DNA from: Paralcaligenes sp039935015
GTDB taxonomy: Bacteria > Pseudomonadota > Gammaproteobacteria > Burkholderiales > Burkholderiaceae_B
DNA: 34,220 nucleotides
Assembly: GCA_039935015.1 (NCBI GenBank)
Contig: JBDTLC010000031.1
Coordinates: forward strand, 1-34,220
Reading direction: 5' to 3'
Below the pieces are notes generated by a model. It had not been told where the DNA came from. It searched no databases and saw nothing but the letters and a program-made list of their open reading frames with translations. Shown here one piece after another: positions 31,101 to 34,220 of this stretch; within the stretch, counting starts at the first letter, position 1, and each line of letters begins with the position of its first letter. The translations under genes and the position numbers were made by a program.

Positions 31101-31957
31101 GTGGTGGCGGCTTCGCCCAGCATATCGTAGGAATAACGAAAGCCCTTGACCTCAAGTTTGCGACTATTGGCAATGGCGGCCGAAATCGTTTGCCCCGCGA
31201 CAAATTGCTCGCCCATCATGCGCATGGCAATATTCACACCCTTACGTATCAATGGCTCTCCGCCCTTGCCTATAAGGCGCGTAAGCGCCTTGGACAAAGA
31301 CTGCTCACTATTGCTGCTAACGAGTTTGCCGGTCAGCATCAAGCCCCACGTAGCCGCATTCACAAATAGCGAAGGCGACTCGCCCACGTGTGACCTCCAG
31401 TCTCCATGGCTGATTTTGTCTCGAATCAGAGCATCACGTGTCGCCCGATCAGGAATGCGCAGCAATGCCTCGGCCAGACACATCAGGGCCACGCCCTCCT
31501 GACTCGAAAGTGAGAATTCCTGGATCAGCCCCTCTACTCCGCCCCCACCGCGCTTGCTGCGCAAAGCGGTCACCAGTCGACTGGCCAGAGCATGAACATT
31601 GGCGGTGTGCAAAGCGCGAGCCTGATCGGCCAGCAAAGGCACACATTCGACTTCTGGTCGCCGATAGGCCGCCGTGATGGCGGCACGCAATACTGACTGC
31701 GGCTGCACATCTTGCGCAAATTCATAAAAAGGTAAGGACACTTCGGGTGGGTGCGCCGGCTCGAGCGCAGAGCCAGCCTCGGCCGTGTTCAAATACAAGA
31801 TCTCAGCCGGTAATTGCCCACGCTCAATGGCGTCAACGTACGCTAGAATCGCCTGCTTGTGCAGCCAATGTGGCGTGCGCCCCAGTTTTTCAGCGGCGTT
31901 CTTAAGCCGCTCGCGTAAAGCTTCGTCAACCTTGACACCTAGCGTCGTGCTTGCCAT
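28136..31957 (-). CDS. putA: Bifunctional proline dehydrogenase / glutamate-semialdehyde dehydrogenase, with DNA-binding domain
   Basis: Trifunctional PutA of 1273 residues: oxidises proline to pyrroline-5-carboxylate (FAD), then to glutamate (NAD), and can repress its own gene. A ribbon-helix-helix domain at residues 1-48 (LGVKVDEALRERLKNAAEKLGRTPHWLHKQAILAYV) marks the autorepressing type. The proline dehydrogenase barrel has LVKGAYWD (about residue 425) and RIYAPVGTHETLLAYLVRR (about residue 527). The aldehyde dehydrogenase part has SPWNFPLAIFTG, catalytic Glu in IAETGGQN (about 876) and catalytic Cys in AGQRCSALR (about 907). A C-terminal domain (about 1070-1273) completes the long form. 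The ATG at 31957 has AAGGA 9 bases upstream. It catabolises proline on the inner face of the membrane. Confidence 0.97.
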   Translation of the reverse strand: MASTTLGVKVDEALRERLKNAAEKLGRTPHWLHKQAILAYVDAIERGQLPAEILYLNTAEAGSALEPAHPPEVSLPFYEFAQDVQPQSVLRAAITAAYRRPEVECVPLLADQARALHTANVHALASRLVTALRSKRGGGGVEGLIQEFSLSSQEGVALMCLAEALLRIPDRATRDALIRDKISHGDWRSHVGESPSLFVNAATWGLMLTGKLVSSNSEQSLSKALTRLIGKGGEPLIRKGVNIAMRMMGEQFVAGQTISAAIANSRKLEVKGFRYSYDMLGEAATTADDADRYYASYEQAIHAIGKASQGRGIYEGPGISIKLSALHPRYCRAQRERVMAELLPRIIALALLARSYDIGLNIDAEEADRLEISLDLLEAMCFDPQLAGWNGIGFVIQAYQKRAPFVIDYVIDLAKRSSHRLMVRLVKGAYWDSEIKRAQVDGLEGYPVYTRKIYTDISYLACARKLLSDPVAVYPQFATHNAHTMATIYHLAGQNYYPGQYEFQCLHGMGEALYEEVTGPIAQGKLNRPCRIYAPVGTHETLLAYLVRRLLENGANTSFVNQIGDAGIPVETLIGDPVAAALRIQPLGAPHDKIPLPRDLYASGDGRPNSAGLDLSNEQRLGSLSAALFGNGATEWRAAPLVGDSEVQWDQARCRAVRNPADHRDIVGFVMDANAADVKAALDEAQHTAPIWQATPVSVRAQCLMRAAQLLEDEMQPLLGLIVREAGKSLPNAISEVREAVDFLRYYASQVIATFSNDTHRPLGPVLCISPWNFPLAIFTGQVAAALAAGNPVLAKPAEQTCLIAAQAVAILRRAGVPAGAVQLLPGDGETVGAALVASPRVCGVMFTGSTDVAQLISRTLSQRLNDAGHPIALIAETGGQNAMVVDSSALAEQVVFDVLTSAFDSAGQRCSALRVLCVQEDCADHVLTMLRGAMRELRVGSPDRLCVDVGPVIDSQACTAIQTHIEAMREAGHKIDQLDLDATCQHGTFVAPTLIEISDVAALKKEVFGPVLHIVRYARDDLDSLIDQINATGYGLTFGVHTRIDETIARVSRRIRAGNVYVNRNIVGAVVGVQPFGGECLSGTGPKAGGPLYLSRLLAQRPAGGLPDGYEVADGTHEVQITLQGPTGENNFYHLKPRGRVLCIAASEAGAQVQFQAGSSTGNTLSLLDNPTGKAFYATLGAHQKKQLRMVSDGEIEQGDYQSVLFEGDSDALREINQRVAARSGPIISVQGLSSDEILTGRRYVLDRLLREVSVSINTTAAGGNASLMMVG

Positions 31958-32042
31958 TTGCGCATTCCTTTTGCACTGTATCGCGAACTTACAGGCCTAT
32001 CTTCAAGCGCCTGTGAGCCGTTCTTCTGTTTGATGAGAAGAA

Positions 32043-32069
32043 ATACTAAACGGGTTGCACCTATTTCAA
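32043..32069 (-). promoter_or_regulatory. Candidate putA promoter with a PutA-box-like GTTGCA
   Basis: On the minus strand TTGAAA (plus 32069-32064) and TAGTAT (plus 32048-32043) are separated by only 15 bases. Between them lies TGCAAC (plus GTTGCA, 32054-32059), which equals the core bound by E. coli PutA. The leader to the putA ATG would be about 80 bases. The short spacer weakens the promoter call, and a 6-base match occurs easily by chance. Confidence 0.3.
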
Positions 32070-32089
32070 AATAAGGGTTAACCCTTATT
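32070..32089 (-). terminator. 20-bp perfect palindrome over the pqiC stop, probable terminator
   Basis: AATAAGGGTTAACCCTTATT is a perfect palindrome whose centre contains the TAA stop of pqiC. As RNA from the minus strand it folds into an 8-bp stem (AATAAGGG/CCCTTATT) with a TTAA loop, and the stem end runs into TTTTG. That is close to a Rho-independent terminator for the pqi operon, though the T-run is short. Confidence 0.5.
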
Positions 32090-32740
32090 CAATATTGACG
32101 GTGCTCGAGTACAACCTTTTAGGTGTACCGCCGAGGTGGGCGAGATAGGCTGATTCGACAATTGGCTTGCGATGACTGCAGCCAATTCGTGCAAGGCCAT
32201 CTGATGGCTCTGAACTAGCGACGCAATATCTTTTCCCGCTGGCCTACGCACTTCGGCCTGACAAATCAGGACGGTCTGTTGGGGCTGGTTCACTGGGGTC
32301 AAACGCCAGCTCGCATCGATCACCACGCCTTGCTGATAAATTGAATCAAATCGCTGAATGGTGAAGCCAATTTTCCACAAGGGCAAGGTTTTAGGCGTCG
32401 CGCCGGCCGGTATATCCAGCACGCCTAAGCGTTGCGTCAGATCGTAGGCCAAGGCGTGGCGGACTTCGCTCGCCAGCGGGGCCACCCATAAAGAGTTGTT
32501 CAAAGGTGTCAGAGCCACGCTGCCCGGCGTTCCGATAACGATTTGTGGTCGGTCCACCTGCTCGGGAACCGTCACAGGCTCTACGCTGATGGCGTAGATG
32601 GGTGAGCGGGTAGCGGCAGGGAGGGCGCCCGCCGTAGCGGCTTCGGGCAGTAAGGTGTAGTAATGACTAACGGGAGTTGCGCAACCCGCTGCCAGCAGCA
32701 AGGCACCGAACATCGGCAACAGCTTGAAAACACGCATCAT
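32078..32740 (-). CDS. pqiC: Outer-membrane lipoprotein PqiC (ABC-type transport auxiliary lipoprotein)
   Basis: Lipoprotein of 220 residues, partner of PqiB. The signal ends in a lipobox LLLAAGC with Cys20 as the lipidated residue. The mature part opens with HYYTLLPEA, the family mark (DUF330/PqiC: YYxL), followed by ISVEPVTVPEQVDRPQIV and LWVAPLASEVRHALAYDL. By family knowledge PqiC forms a ring at the outer membrane docking the PqiB tube. The ATG at 32740 has a strong AGGAG ribosome site; a second ATG follows directly. It starts 22 bases after the pqiB stop. Its last codons and stop lie inside a palindrome. Confidence 0.92.
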   Translation of the reverse strand: MMRVFKLLPMFGALLLAAGCATPVSHYYTLLPEAATAGALPAATRSPIYAISVEPVTVPEQVDRPQIVIGTPGSVALTPLNNSLWVAPLASEVRHALAYDLTQRLGVLDIPAGATPKTLPLWKIGFTIQRFDSIYQQGVVIDASWRLTPVNQPQQTVLICQAEVRRPAGKDIASLVQSHQMALHELAAVIASQLSNQPISPTSAVHLKGCTRAPSILNKG

Positions 32741-32762
32741 GACTCCTCGAAAATCCCGACTG

Positions 32763-34220
32763 TTAATGGCTCGGCGGCAGCACATCAGCGGATCGGCCCC
32801 GAATCAGCGCACTGGGATGAGTCTGCAGATAATCGGCTAGCGCACGCAAAGACTTGGCTGCACCGCTTAGCTCGCGCATCGTCTGGTCCAGATTATTGTT
32901 CAACGAAGAATCGTCAGACAGCATGTCGTTGACTCGACCTAAAGACTGTTGTGCAGCCTTGAGTGTAGACGTAGCCTGTGGCGCGACCTCGGTCTGTAGT
33001 CGATTGACGAGCTTTGTCAACGATTGCAGGCTGGCGCGCAAATCCTTGCTAATACCTTCGAAGGGCACTGCATCAAGCTTGCTCACAATATTACTTAACT
33101 GCTGTTGCAAACGGTCAAAGCTCCCGGCGACCGTTGGCAGTACAACAGGCACTGCGGTGCTATCGAAGGCGACAGGAGCAGCGTTCGGAAAAAAATCAAG
33201 AGCAATATATTGCTGACCAGTCAAGAGATTGGAGGAGCGTATTTGCGCCCGCAAGCCGTGCTTGACCAAAGGGCCCAGCAGGGTCTGGCCTTCATAACCG
33301 TCTTTCGCGCCCGCGGTAAAAAGGTCTTGATACGCCTGGCCAAACCGTGACGGATACAGGCGCGTTTTCACCAGCACCACAAAGCGTTTAATTTTGGGAT
33401 CAAACTCTAAATCAATGTCGTAGACCTTGCCCAGATCCATGCCATGAAAGTCGACTGGCGCGCCGATTTTCAAGCCCCGCACCGACTGTTCAAATACCAT
33501 ATTGAGCCGAAACGGTGTCCCATCAGGCTCCGCCATTGCTTCAGCCTGCGTCGCGCTAAGCGGAAAAACGGAATCGGCCGCAGCAGGTTTGACATCGTGC
33601 TGGTCCTCGACCGATGCGAACGAAACGCCGCCTGCCATCACTGAAGCCAGGGAACCTGTCTGAACGGCAAAACCGTCGGCACTCAAGGAAATATTGACGC
33701 CACTGACATTCCAGAACCGTGATGCATTGGTCACAAACTTGTCATTCGGAGCATCGATGAATACCTGGACATGCACGTCCTCACCCTTGGGGCCCAGGTC
33801 GTAGCCAATTACCCGCCCTACCTGTATGCGTCGATAGTAAACCGGCGACCCAATCTCTAGCGAACCCAAATCCGGGCTAGTGAGCGTAAACCTCCGTCCC
33901 GGACGGTCGTTCGTGATTTCAGGCGGTTTTTCTAACCCTACAAACTCATATTTGGGTCCTTTCGAAGCACCTTTAGAGACATCCGATGCCTTGGCCGTGT
34001 CCACGGCAATATAAGCTCCCGACAGCAAGGTGCCTAGCCCCGAAACTCCGCTGACGGCTAGCCTTGGACGCACCACCCAGAAACGCGTCCCTTCTTGGGT
34101 GATGTAGCTTGATCCATCATGGTTCAATTGAATACGCACCAGCACCTTGTGGCGATCCTCGGACACCTGGATGCCCGTAACAATACCGACCGTCACGTCT
34201 TTATAGCGTACCTTGGTTTG
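32763..34220 (-). CDS. pqiB: Intermembrane transport protein PqiB (MCE domains), 5' end missing
   Basis: Inner-membrane-anchored periplasmic protein with repeated MCE domains that stack into a tube carrying lipids between membranes. 485 residues are visible; the frame stays open to the window end (QTKVRYKDVTVGIVTGI), so the start, the membrane anchor and the beginning of MCE domain 1 are outside. MCE signatures seen: KDVTVGIVTGIQVS (domain 1), GSPVYYRRIQVGRVIGYDL (domain 2, about 115 residues in) and GAPVDFHGMDLGKVYDIDL (domain 3, about 250 in). A long C-terminal coiled-coil (FDRLQQQLSNIVSKLDAV onward to the end) forms the needle. Three MCE domains fit PqiB rather than the seven-domain LetB. 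A pqiA-like gene probably lies upstream outside the window. Confidence 0.92.
   Translation of the reverse strand, partial: QTKVRYKDVTVGIVTGIQVSEDRHKVLVRIQLNHDGSSYITQEGTRFWVVRPRLAVSGVSGLGTLLSGAYIAVDTAKASDVSKGASKGPKYEFVGLEKPPEITNDRPGRRFTLTSPDLGSLEIGSPVYYRRIQVGRVIGYDLGPKGEDVHVQVFIDAPNDKFVTNASRFWNVSGVNISLSADGFAVQTGSLASVMAGGVSFASVEDQHDVKPAAADSVFPLSATQAEAMAEPDGTPFRLNMVFEQSVRGLKIGAPVDFHGMDLGKVYDIDLEFDPKIKRFVVLVKTRLYPSRFGQAYQDLFTAGAKDGYEGQTLLGPLVKHGLRAQIRSSNLLTGQQYIALDFFPNAAPVAFDSTAVPVVLPTVAGSFDRLQQQLSNIVSKLDAVPFEGISKDLRASLQSLTKLVNRLQTEVAPQATSTLKAAQQSLGRVNDMLSDDSSLNNNLDQTMRELSGAAKSLRALADYLQTHPSALIRGRSADVLPPSH

Overview
The window looks like chromosomal DNA of a betaproteobacterium of the order Burkholderiales, most likely the family Alcaligenaceae (Bordetella and relatives). 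This rests on the protein sequences and on gene runs such as dapC-dapD-dapE-prmB, purN-rsmB and ribF-ileS-lspA-coaBC-dut. No similarity search was possible, so the genus is left open. Almost everything is housekeeping. The accessory part is the first 7.8 kb.

Layout. (1) 1-95: 5' end of the trigger factor gene (minus strand, cut by the window edge). (2) 270-1196: a lipid A acyltransferase gene (lpxL/htrB family), bracketed on both sides by copies of a short palindromic repeat. (3) 1400-7595: a minus-strand operon for an archaic (Csu-type) chaperone-usher pilus. Its order is major spore-coat-U pilin, chaperone, usher, two-domain tip adhesin, a very short spore-coat-U-like protein, then a second two-domain tip adhesin. 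TACACT/AGTGTA motifs occur both upstream of the operon and in its only large internal gap. (4) 7871-7955: tRNA-Leu(UAG) with a clear sigma-70 promoter and, just beyond it, a perfect 18-bp inverted repeat. (5) 8220-14273: plus-strand run dapC, dapD, dapE (lysine/diaminopimelate synthesis), prmB (ribosomal protein L3 methylation) and an ABC-F ATPase. (6) 14434-14760: a DUF1330 gene, again bracketed by repeat copies. (7) 14831-20673: minus-strand uvrD, fatty acid desaturase, rsmB and purN. (8) 20722-26789: plus-strand ribF, ileS, lspA, coaBC and dut, mostly with overlapping or very close ends. (9) 26900-31957: minus-strand putA and a periplasmic amino-acid-type ABC binding protein gene. (10) 32078-34220: pqiC and pqiB of an MCE-type intermembrane transport system; pqiB is cut by the window end.

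How parts fit together. The Csu-type genes form one self-contained surface-fibre system: pilin, chaperone, outer-membrane usher and two alternative tips. The dap genes supply diaminopimelate for peptidoglycan and lysine. lspA (lipoprotein maturation), lpxL (lipid A) and pqiBC (envelope lipid transport) all serve the envelope. PrmB and the ABC-F protein both act on ribosomes and are translationally coupled. PutA degrades proline to glutamate and lies upstream, on the same strand, of an amino-acid-type binding protein.

No clearly new defence, mobile or biosynthetic system was found. The observations most worth following are the duplicated and miniaturised Csu subunits with their shared TACACT motif, the dispersed palindromic repeat that brackets single genes, and the perfect inverted repeat beside the tRNA promoter. 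No gene-free stretch exceeds 300 bases; the two longest (7596-7870 and 7956-8219) are described in the feature list.
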